From DAHUYF01 sp035945115 (GTDB lineage: Bacteria; Pseudomonadota; Alphaproteobacteria; ATCC43930; CGMCC-115725), in assembly GCA_035945115.1 (NCBI GenBank), contig DASZAN010000097.1:12660-76659 (forward strand): a stretch of DNA of 64,000 bases, in the 5' to 3' direction. The notes beneath the pieces were generated by a model. That model had not been told where the DNA came from and searched no databases. It saw only the letters and a list, made by a program, of their open reading frames with translations. How positions within the stretch are numbered: position 1 is the stretch's first letter; the number at the start of each line of letters is the position of its first letter. The translations under genes were made by a program, and so were the position numbers. Below, piece by piece: positions 26,391 through 35,328 of the stretch.

Positions 26391-26752
26391 ACGCTCGCGT
26401 TCTTTGCCGCGTCGATGATCTCGCGGAAGGAAGCGCGCGGGGCTTCCGCTTCGGCAGCGGCGTGGCGGTGCGCGCCGTTTTCGTCGTGAAGAAAGGCGGC
26501 GCGATCTACGCCTATGACGACGCCTGTCCGCATATGGGAACGCCGCTCGCATTTTTGCCCGATCGCTATTTCGACCGCGACGGCCGCGATCTCCTCTGTT
26601 CCACGCACGGGGCGCGCTTTCGCGTCGAGGACGGCTTCTGCCTCAGCGGGCCTTGCGCGGGGCGCAGGCTTGCTCGCGCGGCAATTCGCATCGAGAGCGA
26701 CGTTATCGTACTCGCAGGCGAAGAGCCGAGACTCAGCGATCCGCCAGCGTGA
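26351..26752 (+). CDS. Rieske [2Fe-2S] ferredoxin-like protein
   Basis: Small Rieske protein of up to 133 residues. The two cluster-binding motifs are CPHMGTPL and CSTHGARF, separated by about 20 residues, followed by SGPCAGRRL (the usual proline loop) and a short C-terminal strand. No membrane helix, so it is a soluble electron carrier. The ATG at 26351 overlaps the EVE gene by 40 bp; the true start may lie nearer residue 14, where only non-ATG codons are available. Its last 20 bp overlap the convergent DUF1194 gene. Confidence 0.85.
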   Translation: MADDLQDGGRQALNARVLCRVDDLAEGSARGFRFGSGVAVRAVFVVKKGGAIYAYDDACPHMGTPLAFLPDRYFDRDGRDLLCSTHGARFRVEDGFCLSGPCAGRRLARAAIRIESDVIVLAGEEPRLSDPPA

Positions 26753-27443
26753 CGGCAGGCTTGGCGACGCCGGCGATCTCGCGCACGAGCTTGCCGAGGA
26801 TGGCGCTGCCGAAGCCGTCGAAATCGCTCACCGCCACGACGAACGAGCCGGGGCCGCCGATCACGTTGTCGCGGTAGTAGTCGTCGAGCGTCGGATACTC
26901 GGTCAAGATCGGCAGGCCGTTGATGGAGATGCCGGCATTCACCACGTCGTTGCGCGCGTCATTGATCGGCCGGCCGTTGTTGTTGATGCCGTCGCCGGAG
27001 ACGTCAATGACGCGGCGAAGCGGCGTTACGCCTTCCACTTGGTCGAAGAGCGCCAGCGCGAAATCGAGCGCGCCGCTGATCGAAGTCCAATCGGCGTAGG
27101 CGCGCGGCGTCTCGGAAATGGCGCTGCCGAAGGCGAGCGCGGACTGGGCATCGGAGATGATGGTCCAACCGACCATCTGCCGCTGATGCGTGGCGCCCGA
27201 CCATTCGACAAGCGTCACCGCGATGGTGCGGTTCTCGCCGGCGGCGATCGCATCGATCACCTCGCGGCTGGCGAACGCCTTGGCATAGCCCTGGCGCTGC
27301 AGCTCGAAGCGCTCGGCATTGACGCTGCCGGAGACATCGACTGCGAGCACCAGTGCGAGATCGACGGTGCGCGCGGCAGCGGCGGCGATGCTCACCGCCA
27401 ACACCGCCGCCGCGATGACCAATCGCATGCCCCAGCTTGCCAT
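26733..27443 (-). CDS. DUF1194 (von Willebrand A-like) secreted protein
   Basis: Exported protein of 236 residues: signal peptide MASWGMRLVIAAAVLAVSIA ending near AAAA-RT, then a vWA-like domain with the MIDAS motif DVSGSVN, a later TSISGALDFALALFD and VIDVSGDGINNNGRP. This matches DUF1194, a periplasmic family of unknown function found in alphaproteobacteria. ATG at 27443 is chosen because GAGGAAGGGG precedes it; 27428 is an in-frame alternative. It follows the homospermidine synthase gene on the same strand. Confidence 0.85.
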   Translation of the reverse strand: MASWGMRLVIAAAVLAVSIAAAAARTVDLALVLAVDVSGSVNAERFELQRQGYAKAFASREVIDAIAAGENRTIAVTLVEWSGATHQRQMVGWTIISDAQSALAFGSAISETPRAYADWTSISGALDFALALFDQVEGVTPLRRVIDVSGDGINNNGRPINDARNDVVNAGISINGLPILTEYPTLDDYYRDNVIGGPGSFVVAVSDFDGFGSAILGKLVREIAGVAKPAVTLADR

Positions 27444-27528
27444 GCCCGGGCCCCTTCCTCGTGGCGCGAGTCTCCGGCAGGCTAACGCTGTGAGGCCGCC
27501 GATTCTCCGCTGGCGGCCGTTCAATTCC

Positions 27529-28950
27529 TCAGGTGACGCGGAAGTTCTTGAATTGCCAGGGATCGCTCGCGTCGACATCCTCGGGGAAGAGGCGTCCGCG
27601 ATCGCTGAGCGGCGTCCAATCGCTGTGGGCGCCCACCACCTTGCCGAGATAGGGCCGCATGATCGCCATGCAGCGCTCGAAATCCATCTCGTCCGGCTCG
27701 ATGACGCCGGCCTCGGGATTCTCGAGCGCCCACACCATGCCCGCCAGCACCGCCACGGTCACCTGTAGGCTGGTGGCGTTGTTGTAGGGGACAAGGCTGC
27801 GTGCTTCGTCGACCGAGAGCTGCGAGCCATACCAATAGGCGCCTTTCGCATGGCCCATCAGCAGCACGCCGAGCTCGTCGATGCCGCCCTCGCTGATCTC
27901 CTCGACGATGAGCCGCTTTTCCTCCTGCAGGCGCCAATTCTTCCCGGCGAATTCGTGTAGCGACAGCACGGCGCCGTCGCAGGGATGGTAGGCATAGTGC
28001 ACGGTCGGGCGAAAGCGGACGCTGTTGCCGTCGCGGAGCGTGAAGTAATCGGAGATCGAGATCGACTCGCCATGCGTGATGAGGAAGCCGTGATAGGGGC
28101 CTTCCAGCGGCGTCCAGCTGCGAACCCGCGTCGAGGCGCCCGGCCGCAGCAGATAGATCGCGCAATCGGAGCCGAATTCGTGCCGCTTCCCGTCGCCGGG
28201 AAAATGCCGCTCATGGCTGCCCCAGCCGAGCTCCGCCGGCTGCGAGCCCTCGCTGACGAACCCGTCGATCGACCAGGTGTTGACGAACTCGCCGACGCGC
28301 TTCGGATGGGGCGAGACCTGCGTGTCGCGCTCGGCAATGTGGATCACCTTGATGCCGAGCCGCGCCGCGAGCTCGCCCCAGCCGCGGCGGTCACGCGGCT
28401 TTTGCGCGTCGAGCCCGATGTCGCGCACCAGATTGAGCATCGCCTCCTTGACAAGATGCGAGACGAGGCCGGGATTGGCGCCGTGCGTCAACACCGCGGT
28501 CGGCTTCTTGCTGCCGTGGCGACGTAGCTCGAGCGCCTTCTCGCGCAGCGCATAGTTGGAGCGGAGCGACGGCGAGAGCGAGGGATCGGTGTAGCCACCG
28601 GGCCACGGCTCGATGCAGGTGTCGAGATAGAGCGCGCCTTTCTTCCAGCAGAACTCGATGAGCGCGATGCTCGACACTTCGACCGAGACGTTGAGAAGGA
28701 AATCACCGGGACCGAGCAGCGGGTCGAGCATGCGGCCGAAATTCTCGCGCGTCAGCGGCTCGATGATGAAGCGGATGCCGAGCCCGCGCGCTTCCTCGTG
28801 ACCGCGCTCCTCGGCGGTGACGATCGTGATCTGCTGCGGGTTGACGGCGATGTGCCGCAGCAGCAGCGGTAACACGCCTTGGCCGATGCTGCCGAAGCCG
28901 ACGATGACGAGGCGGCCGGCAAAGGTGACGTGCTTCGTGTCGAGAGCCAT
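27529..28950 (-). CDS. hss: homospermidine synthase
   Basis: NAD-dependent enzyme of 473 residues making sym-homospermidine from putrescine (or putrescine and spermidine). N-terminal NAD motif GRLVIVGFGSIGQGVLPLL, active-site region NVSVEVSSIALIEFCWKKGALYLDTCIEPW (split over residues 95-125), THGANPGLVSHLVKEA and a C-terminal MDFERCMAIMRPYLG. Homospermidine is a common polyamine in alphaproteobacteria. Two adjacent in-frame ATGs exist (28959 and 28950); neither has a clear ribosome binding site. Confidence 0.94.
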   Translation of the reverse strand: MALDTKHVTFAGRLVIVGFGSIGQGVLPLLLRHIAVNPQQITIVTAEERGHEEARGLGIRFIIEPLTRENFGRMLDPLLGPGDFLLNVSVEVSSIALIEFCWKKGALYLDTCIEPWPGGYTDPSLSPSLRSNYALREKALELRRHGSKKPTAVLTHGANPGLVSHLVKEAMLNLVRDIGLDAQKPRDRRGWGELAARLGIKVIHIAERDTQVSPHPKRVGEFVNTWSIDGFVSEGSQPAELGWGSHERHFPGDGKRHEFGSDCAIYLLRPGASTRVRSWTPLEGPYHGFLITHGESISISDYFTLRDGNSVRFRPTVHYAYHPCDGAVLSLHEFAGKNWRLQEEKRLIVEEISEGGIDELGVLLMGHAKGAYWYGSQLSVDEARSLVPYNNATSLQVTVAVLAGMVWALENPEAGVIEPDEMDFERCMAIMRPYLGKVVGAHSDWTPLSDRGRLFPEDVDASDPWQFKNFRVT

Positions 28951-29125
28951 GGCGAGCATCCGGGCGGTCGGGCGGGAGCGGACGCGTAAGCGCCAGGGCC
29001 GGCGTTGTCAAGGCAGGGCTTCGGGCTCTCGCCGCCGGCATGGTCACAAGACTGCGCCTCATCCTACTGATGGGTGCATGTCGGCGAACGCCTTCTTCGA
29101 AGGGGCTCATCGATCATCGGCCCGC

Positions 29126-29170
29126 TTGACTCATCTGGTATGCCAGATATTATTCTGTGGTATATCAGAT
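29126..29170 (+). promoter_or_regulatory. promoter of the oxalate operon with two GntR-like operators
   Basis: TTGACT (29126-29131), 16-bp spacer, TATTAT (29148-29153). The spacer is occupied by the palindrome ATCTGGTATGCCAGAT (29133-29148); a second, 12-of-16 matching copy CTGTGGTATATCAGAT lies at 29155-29170, 22 bp downstream, over the likely transcription start. A dimeric repressor here would block RNA polymerase. The gene immediately downstream is a GntR/FCD regulator, so autoregulation is the simplest reading. Confidence 0.6.
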
Positions 29171-29208
29171 CGCCGTGACCTTATCCCTTCGCCGAGGAGC
29201 GAGCGTCC

Positions 29209-29901
29209 GTGGCCATTCCGAGACTAGACGTAAAGCCGATCGACACGCAGTCGAGCTTTCGCACCCAGGCCTACAACGCGCTGAAGCAAGCGATCACCTC
29301 CGTTAATATCTACAGCCAGCCGCACGAGATTCGCCTTGACGAGCGCCAGTTGTCGCAGGACTTGGGCGTAAGCCGCACGCCCATCCGCGAGGCGATGACG
29401 CTTCTGGAGCAGGAAGGCTTCGTCAAAACCCTGCCGCGCCGCGGCATCTTCGTGGTGCGCAAGTCCAAGCGCGAGATCATTCAGATGATCGAGGTCTGGG
29501 CGGCGCTCGAAAGCCTCGCCGCGCGGCTCATCACGCTGCGCGCCTCGGACGCGGAGATCGCGGCTCTCCGCCGCCTCTTCGACGAGTTCCAGGGCGGACA
29601 TTCGCCCGAGGGCCATCTCGACGAATATTCCGATGCGAATATCAAGTTCCACCAGGCGATCATCAAAATGAGCGGCAATCAATGCATCGCCGATATGACG
29701 GAAAACCTCTTCATCCATGTACGTGCGATCAGGCAGATGACGATCGGTCAGAACGATCGTGCTCAGCGGTCCATCGTGGATCATCTCAAGATCATCGAGG
29801 CGCTGGAACGGCGGGACACCGAGCTCGCGGAGAAGCTCGCCCGCCAGCACACGCTCGATCTCGCCGCGCATGTGGAAAAGCACTGCAACTTCCTAAGCTG
29901 A
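29209..29901 (+). CDS. GntR family (FadR/FCD) transcriptional regulator
   Basis: Regulator of 230 residues: N-terminal winged helix-turn-helix (about 20-85) with LSQDLGVSRTPIREAMTLLEQEGFVKTLPRRGIFV, and an all-helical FCD ligand-binding domain (about 95-220) with the metal-site pattern around HQAIIKMSGN and IVDHLKIIEALERRD. GTG start at 29209 with CGAGGAGCGAGC upstream. As first gene before oxc and with paired palindromes in its promoter, it probably represses the oxalate operon and responds to an oxalate-pathway metabolite; the ligand is inferred only from context. Confidence 0.9.
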   Translation: MAIPRLDVKPIDTQSSFRTQAYNALKQAITSVNIYSQPHEIRLDERQLSQDLGVSRTPIREAMTLLEQEGFVKTLPRRGIFVVRKSKREIIQMIEVWAALESLAARLITLRASDAEIAALRRLFDEFQGGHSPEGHLDEYSDANIKFHQAIIKMSGNQCIADMTENLFIHVRAIRQMTIGQNDRAQRSIVDHLKIIEALERRDTELAEKLARQHTLDLAAHVEKHCNFLS

Positions 29902-29947
29902 ACGAACAAGGGACCAGGGTTGAGCGACCCGGCAGGAGAACAGCCTG

Positions 29948-31693
29948 ATGACGCAAGCAACAACGCTCGAAGAGTCGGCGAGGGGCGCGGCGGACGAGAC
30001 GGAAGAGCTCACCGACGGCTTCCACCTCCTCATCGACGCGCTGAAGCTCAACGGCCTCACCACCATCTACGGCGTGCCCGGGATCCCCATCACCGATTTC
30101 GGCCGCATGGCGCAGGGCGCCGGAATCCGCGTGCTCTCCTTCCGTCACGAGCAGAATGCCGGCTACGCCGCCGCCATCGCTGGGTTCCTGACGAAGAAGC
30201 CCGGCATCTGCCTCACCGTGTCGGCGCCCGGCTTCCTCAACGGCGTGACGGCGCTCGCGCATGCCACGACCAACTGCTTTCCGATGATCCTCATCTCCGG
30301 CTCTTCCGAGCGCGAGATCGTCGATTTGCAGCAGGGCGACTATGAGGAGATGGACCAGCTCGCCATCGCCAAGCCGCTTTGCAAAGCCGCTTATCGCGTG
30401 CTGCACGTTGCCGACATCGGCATCGGCCTTGCGCGCGCGATCCGCGCCGCGGTCTCAGGACGGCCGGGCGGCGTCTATCTCGATCTTCCGGCAAAGCTCT
30501 TCGGCCAGGTGATGAATGCCGAGGCCAGCCGCAAGTCGCTGGTCAAGGTCATTGACGCCGCGCCGGCGCAGATTCCGGCGCCGGCCGCCGTCAAGCGCGC
30601 CCTTGAGGTGCTCAAATCCGCGAAACGGCCGCTCGTCGTTCTCGGCAAGGGCGCCGCCTACGCGCAGGCCGACGAGGCCATCAAGACGCTCGTCGAGAAG
30701 AGCGGCATTCCCTTCCTGCCGATGAGCATGGCGAAAGGGCTGTTGCCCGACACGCATCCGCTCTGCGCCGGTGCGGCCCGCTCGACCGTGTTGAAGGACG
30801 CCGACGTGGTCATGCTGATCGGCGCGCGCCTCAACTGGCTCCTCTCGCACGGCAAAGGCAAGACCTGGGGCGAGGCGGCGAAGAAGTTCATCCAGATCGA
30901 CATCGAGCCCAAAGAGATGGACAGTAACGTCGAAATCGCCGCGCCTCTCGTCGGCGATATCGGCTCGTGCGTTGCCGCCCTCCTCGAGGGGATGGGCGCC
31001 ATCTGGCCGGCAGCGCCCGCCGACTGGACCAATGCCGTCAAGGGCAAGCGCGAAGAGAACGTCGCCAAGATGGCGCCGCGCCTCATGAACAACAATGCGC
31101 CGATGGATTATCACGGCGCGCTCGGCGCCTTGCGTGCGATCCTCAAAGAGCGGCCCGATACGGTCCTCGTCAACGAAGGCGCCAACACGCTCGATCTCGC
31201 GCGCGCCGTCATCGATGTCCACAAGCCGCGCAAGCGGCTCGATGTCGGCACCTGGGGCGTGATGGGCGTGGGCATGGGTCAGGCGATCGCCGCCGCGGTG
31301 GAAACCGGCCATCGCGTGCTCGCGGTCGAAGGCGACAGCGCCTTCGGCTTCTGCGGCATGGAGGTGGAGACGATCTGCCGCTACGACCTGCCGGTCTGCG
31401 TCGTCGTCTTCAACAACAACGGCATTTATCGCGGCACCGATGTCAATCCCACCGGTGGGTCCGATCCCGCGACCACCGTTTTCGTGAAGGGCGCGCGCTA
31501 CGACAAGATGATGGAAGCGTTCGGCGGTGTCGGCGTGCAGGCGGAAACGCCGGACGCACTGAAGCGGGCGGTCGAGGCGGCACTCGAGTCCGGCAAGCCC
31601 ACGCTCATCAATGCAGTGATCGATCCGGCGGCGGGCAGCGAGAGCGGCCGCATCGGCAATCTCAACCCGCAAAGCGCGCTGCGCAAGAAATAG
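29948..31693 (+). CDS. oxc: oxalyl-CoA decarboxylase
   Basis: ThDP-dependent enzyme of 581 residues converting oxalyl-CoA to formyl-CoA and CO2. N-terminal PYR domain with GVPGIPITDFGRMAQ and the catalytic Glu68 in RHEQNAGYAAA; central domain with VLGKGAAYAQAD; C-terminal PP domain with the ThDP/Mg motif GDSAFGFCGMEVET to FNNNGIYRGTD. EREIVDLQQGDYEEMDQ is typical of Oxc rather than of other ThDP enzymes. A ribosome binding site (GGCAGGAGAACAGCC) precedes ATG. It is cotranscribed with frc 10 bp downstream. Confidence 0.97.
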   Translation: MTQATTLEESARGAADETEELTDGFHLLIDALKLNGLTTIYGVPGIPITDFGRMAQGAGIRVLSFRHEQNAGYAAAIAGFLTKKPGICLTVSAPGFLNGVTALAHATTNCFPMILISGSSEREIVDLQQGDYEEMDQLAIAKPLCKAAYRVLHVADIGIGLARAIRAAVSGRPGGVYLDLPAKLFGQVMNAEASRKSLVKVIDAAPAQIPAPAAVKRALEVLKSAKRPLVVLGKGAAYAQADEAIKTLVEKSGIPFLPMSMAKGLLPDTHPLCAGAARSTVLKDADVVMLIGARLNWLLSHGKGKTWGEAAKKFIQIDIEPKEMDSNVEIAAPLVGDIGSCVAALLEGMGAIWPAAPADWTNAVKGKREENVAKMAPRLMNNNAPMDYHGALGALRAILKERPDTVLVNEGANTLDLARAVIDVHKPRKRLDVGTWGVMGVGMGQAIAAAVETGHRVLAVEGDSAFGFCGMEVETICRYDLPVCVVVFNNNGIYRGTDVNPTGGSDPATTVFVKGARYDKMMEAFGGVGVQAETPDALKRAVEAALESGKPTLINAVIDPAAGSESGRIGNLNPQSALRKK

Positions 31694-31703
31694 GACAGGC
31701 ACC

Positions 31704-32951
31704 ATGGGTAAAGCACTTGCGGGCGTGAAGATCCTCGATTTCACGCATGTTCAATCGGGACCGACCTGCACGCAGCTCCTGGCGTGGCTCGGCGCCGACG
31801 TGATCAAGGTCGAGCGTCCCGGCGAGGGCGACATCACCCGCGGCCAACTTCGCGACATCCCCGATGTCGACAGCCTCTACTTCACCATGCTCAACCACAA
31901 CAAGCGCTCGATCACGCTCGATGCCAAGAACCCGAAGGGCAAGCTCGTTCTCGAATCGCTCGTCAAGCATTGCGACGTGCTCGTCGAAAACTTCGCGCCG
32001 GGCGTCCTCGACCGCATGGGCTTTACCTGGGAGCGCATTCAACAGCTCAATCCGCGCATGATCGTGGCCTCGGTGAAGGGCTTCGGTCCCGGTCCTTACG
32101 AGGACTGCAAGGTCTACGAAAACGTCGCGCAATGCGCTGGCGGCGGCGCCTCCACCACCGGCTTCGACGACGGCCCGCCGCTCGTCACGGGCGCGCAGAT
32201 CGGCGACAGCGGCACGGGCCTGCATCTGGCGCTCGGCATCGTCGCCGCACTCTATCAGCGCAACAGCAGCGGGCGCGGCCAGCGCGTCCTCTGCGCCATG
32301 CAGGATGGCGTGCTCAACCTCTGCCGCGTCAAGCTGCGCGATCAGCAGCGGCTCGAGCGCACCGGCGTGATGACCGAATATCCGCAATACCCCCACGGCA
32401 AGTTCGGCGATGCAGTGCCGCGCGCCGGCAACGCCTCGGGCGGCGGCCAGCCCGGCTGGATCTTGAAGTGCAAGGGCTGGGAGACCGATTCCAACGCCTA
32501 CATCTACTTCATCACCCAGGCGCCGGTCTGGGAGGCGATCTGCAAGGTGATCGGCAAGGAGGAATGGATCACCCATCCCGACTATGCCAAGCCCGCGGCG
32601 CGCTTGCCGCGGCTCAAAGAGATTTTCGACACGATCGAGAAATGGACCATGACCAAAGACAAGTTTGAGGCCATGGAGATCCTCAACAAATACGACATCC
32701 CCTGCGGCCCGATTCTGTCGATGAAGGAGCTCGCTTACGAGCCATCGCTGCGCCAGACCGGCACGGTGGTCGAGGTCGATCACCCCAAGCGCGGCAAATA
32801 TCTCTCCGTCGGCAATCCCATCAAGCTGTCCGACAGCCCCTCGGAGGTGACGCGCTCGCCGCTCCTGGGCGAGCACACCGAGGAGATTTTGGCGGAGCTC
32901 GGCTACGGCAAGGACGAAATCGCGGCGATGCGCAGCGCCAAAGCAGTCTGA
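31704..32951 (+). CDS. frc: formyl-CoA:oxalate CoA-transferase
   Basis: Class III CoA-transferase of 415 residues that moves CoA from formyl-CoA to oxalate, releasing formate and regenerating oxalyl-CoA. Start VKILDFTHVQSGPTCTQLLAWLGADVIKVE; the predicted catalytic Asp168 lies in QIGDSGTGLHLALG, the glycine loop is GGGASTTGF, and NKYDIPCGPILSM is in the C-terminal part. Placement beside oxc with 10 bp between makes the oxalate assignment firm, although class III relatives use other acids. Confidence 0.96.
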   Translation: MGKALAGVKILDFTHVQSGPTCTQLLAWLGADVIKVERPGEGDITRGQLRDIPDVDSLYFTMLNHNKRSITLDAKNPKGKLVLESLVKHCDVLVENFAPGVLDRMGFTWERIQQLNPRMIVASVKGFGPGPYEDCKVYENVAQCAGGGASTTGFDDGPPLVTGAQIGDSGTGLHLALGIVAALYQRNSSGRGQRVLCAMQDGVLNLCRVKLRDQQRLERTGVMTEYPQYPHGKFGDAVPRAGNASGGGQPGWILKCKGWETDSNAYIYFITQAPVWEAICKVIGKEEWITHPDYAKPAARLPRLKEIFDTIEKWTMTKDKFEAMEILNKYDIPCGPILSMKELAYEPSLRQTGTVVEVDHPKRGKYLSVGNPIKLSDSPSEVTRSPLLGEHTEEILAELGYGKDEIAAMRSAKAV

Positions 32952-33024
32952 GCCACGCATCACGCAACGGTAATCAACACCCGCTCCGGCGGCGTCTTCG
33001 AACGAGGTTCGGGAGGAAGAGGTA

Positions 33025-35175
33025 ATGGCAAAAAACGGCATGGCACATGACAAGGCGGCGGTTCGCAAGCTCCTCGACAAGGCGAAGGCCGACGGCAGGA
33101 CGGCGCTTACCGCGCCCGAGGGCAAAGAGCTCTGCGATGCCTATGGCATCGCCGTGCCCAAGGAGGGCGTCGCCAGCTCGGCGCAGGAGGCGGCGAAGCT
33201 CGCGGCGAGCATGGGCTTTCCGGTGGTGATGAAGATCGTCTCGCCGGACATTCTTCATAAGACCGAAGCGGGCGGCGTCATCGTCGGCGTCAAGAGCGCG
33301 AGCGAAGGGGCCGCCGCCTATGACACGATCCTCGCCAATGCGCGCAAGTACAAAGCGAGCGCCAAGATCGACGGCGTCCAGGTGCAGCAAATGCTGCAAG
33401 GCGGACAAGAGGTCATCATCGGCGCGGTCACCGATCCGAGCTTCGGCAAGCTCGTGGCCTTCGGCTTGGGTGGCGTGCTGGTGGAGGTGCTAAAGGACAT
33501 CACCTTCCGCTTGGCGCCCGCCGACAAGAACGAAGCGCTCTCGATGCTCGACGGCATCGCCGCGGCGGAAATCCTGAAGGGCGTGCGCGGCGCCGATCCG
33601 GTGAACCGCGAGGCGCTGGCGAGCCTCATCCAGAACGTGTCGGCGCTGGTGAGCGATTTCCCGGAAATCGCCGAGATGGATCTGAACCCGGTCTTCGCCA
33701 CCAAGAACGGCGCGGTCGCCGCCGATGTGCGCATCGTGCTTGACTGGAATCCGGCGCCGGCGCGCTACCGGCCGAGCCAGGACGAGATCGTGCGGCAGAT
33801 GAACCGCATTATGAAGCCCGACACCGTGGCGGTGATCGGCGCCTCGGCCGAGGACGGCAAGATCGGCAACTCCGTGATGAAAAACCTCATCAACGGCGGC
33901 TACCAGGGAAAGATCTATCCGATCCATCCCAAGGCCGACGAGATCATAGAGCGCAAGGCCTATAAGTCCGTCAAGGACGTGCCGGGCGACATCGACGTCG
34001 CCGTCTTCGCCATTCCCGCCAAGTTCGTAGCGCAAGCTCTCGTCGAATGCGGCGAGAAGAAGATTCCGGGCGCCGTGCTCATTCCCTCGGGCTTCGCCGA
34101 GACCGGCAATGTCGAGGGCCAGCGCGAGATCCAGGAGATTGGCCGGCGCTACAACGTCCGCCTCATGGGGCCGAACATTTACGGCTTCTACTACACTTGG
34201 AAAAATCTCTGCGCCACTTTCTGCACGCCCTACGATTTCAAGGGCCACGCTGCGCTCTCGTCGCAATCGGGCGGCATCGGCATGGCGATCATCGGCTTCT
34301 CGCGGTCGGCCAAGATGGGCGTCTCGGCGATCGTCGGCCTCGGCAATAAATCCGATCTCGACGAGGACGACCTATTGACGTTCTTCGAGCAGGACGAGAA
34401 CACCCACATCATCGCCATGCATTGCGAGGATTTGAAGGACGGCCGTTCCTTTGCCGAGGTGGCAAAGCGCGTCTCCAAGAAGAAGCCCGTGGTGGTGCTG
34501 AAGGCGGGCCGTACCGCACTGGGTGCGCGCGCCGCCTCCTCGCACACCGGCGCGCTCGCCGGTAACGACAAAATCTACGAGGACGTGCTGAAGCAGTCGG
34601 GCGTGGTGCGCGCTCGTTCGCTGCGCGATCTCCTCGACTTCGCTCGCGGCGTGCCGCTTTTGCCGACGCCCCGAGGTGAGAACGTGGTGATCATCACCGG
34701 CGCCGGCGGATCGGGCGTGCTGCTCTCGGATTCCTGCGTCGACAACGGCCTGTCGCTGATGAAGATGCCGCCCGATCTCGATCAGGCCTTCCGCAAGTTC
34801 ATCCCGCCCTTCGGTGCCGCCGGCAATCCCGTCGACATCACCGGCGGCGAGCCGCCGACGACCTACAAGAACACCATCAAGCTCGGCCTCGAGGACAAGC
34901 GCATCGACTCGCTCATCTTGGGCTACTGGCACACCATCATCACGCCCCCCATGGTCTTCGCGAAGCTGGTCGTCGAGGTGGTGGAGGAGATGGCGGCCAA
35001 GGGCATCCGGAAGCCGATCGTCGCCTCGCTTGCCGGCGACATCCAGGTGGAGGAGGCGTCCGAGTACCTTTACGACCACGGCATCCCCGCCTATCCCTAT
35101 TCCACTGAAATCCCAGTGGCGGTGCTCGGCGCCAAATATCGCTGGGCGCGCGGCGCGGGGTTGATAAAGTCGTAA
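33025..35175 (+). CDS. ADP-forming acyl-CoA ligase (acetate-CoA ligase family, fused subunits)
   Basis: Protein of 716 residues fusing the subunits of NDP-forming acyl-CoA synthetases in beta-then-alpha order: ATP-grasp region (about 15-240; GFPVVMKIVSPDILHKTEAGG), CoA-binding Rossmann domain (about 265-360; VAVIGASAEDGKIGNSVMKN) and ligase domain with the phospho-histidine loop ASSHTGALAGND (His507). Substrate is unknown. Inside the oxc-frc operon it might activate oxalate or formate with ATP and CoA to prime the CoA cycle. Preceded by GGGAGGAAGAGGTA; 73 bp after frc. Confidence 0.88.
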   Translation: MAKNGMAHDKAAVRKLLDKAKADGRTALTAPEGKELCDAYGIAVPKEGVASSAQEAAKLAASMGFPVVMKIVSPDILHKTEAGGVIVGVKSASEGAAAYDTILANARKYKASAKIDGVQVQQMLQGGQEVIIGAVTDPSFGKLVAFGLGGVLVEVLKDITFRLAPADKNEALSMLDGIAAAEILKGVRGADPVNREALASLIQNVSALVSDFPEIAEMDLNPVFATKNGAVAADVRIVLDWNPAPARYRPSQDEIVRQMNRIMKPDTVAVIGASAEDGKIGNSVMKNLINGGYQGKIYPIHPKADEIIERKAYKSVKDVPGDIDVAVFAIPAKFVAQALVECGEKKIPGAVLIPSGFAETGNVEGQREIQEIGRRYNVRLMGPNIYGFYYTWKNLCATFCTPYDFKGHAALSSQSGGIGMAIIGFSRSAKMGVSAIVGLGNKSDLDEDDLLTFFEQDENTHIIAMHCEDLKDGRSFAEVAKRVSKKKPVVVLKAGRTALGARAASSHTGALAGNDKIYEDVLKQSGVVRARSLRDLLDFARGVPLLPTPRGENVVIITGAGGSGVLLSDSCVDNGLSLMKMPPDLDQAFRKFIPPFGAAGNPVDITGGEPPTTYKNTIKLGLEDKRIDSLILGYWHTIITPPMVFAKLVVEVVEEMAAKGIRKPIVASLAGDIQVEEASEYLYDHGIPAYPYSTEIPVAVLGAKYRWARGAGLIKS

Positions 35176-35210
35176 GGTGCCGGTTGTTGTTCCAGTCCAT
35201 TTTCTCCAAT

Positions 35211-35289
35211 GTCATTCCCGCGAAAGCGGGAATCCAGGGTTGCAGGAATCCGTCGCTTTCCCCTGGGTCCCTGCTTTCGCAGGGACGAC
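35211..35289. repeat. REP-like imperfect inverted repeat
   Basis: Arms 35211-35239 and 35261-35289 match at 23 of 29 positions as an inverted repeat; each arm holds a small palindrome (CCCGCGAAAGCGGG in the left, CCCTGCTTTCGCAGGG in the right). This is the form of dispersed extragenic palindromes seen in many Proteobacteria. It lies in the 153-bp gap between the fused ligase and the mtkA-like gene and may form a stable mRNA structure within the operon. Confidence 0.75.
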
Positions 35290-35328
35290 GCAATCTTATT
35301 AGAATCTAGCCATGATCGAGGCGCGGCG

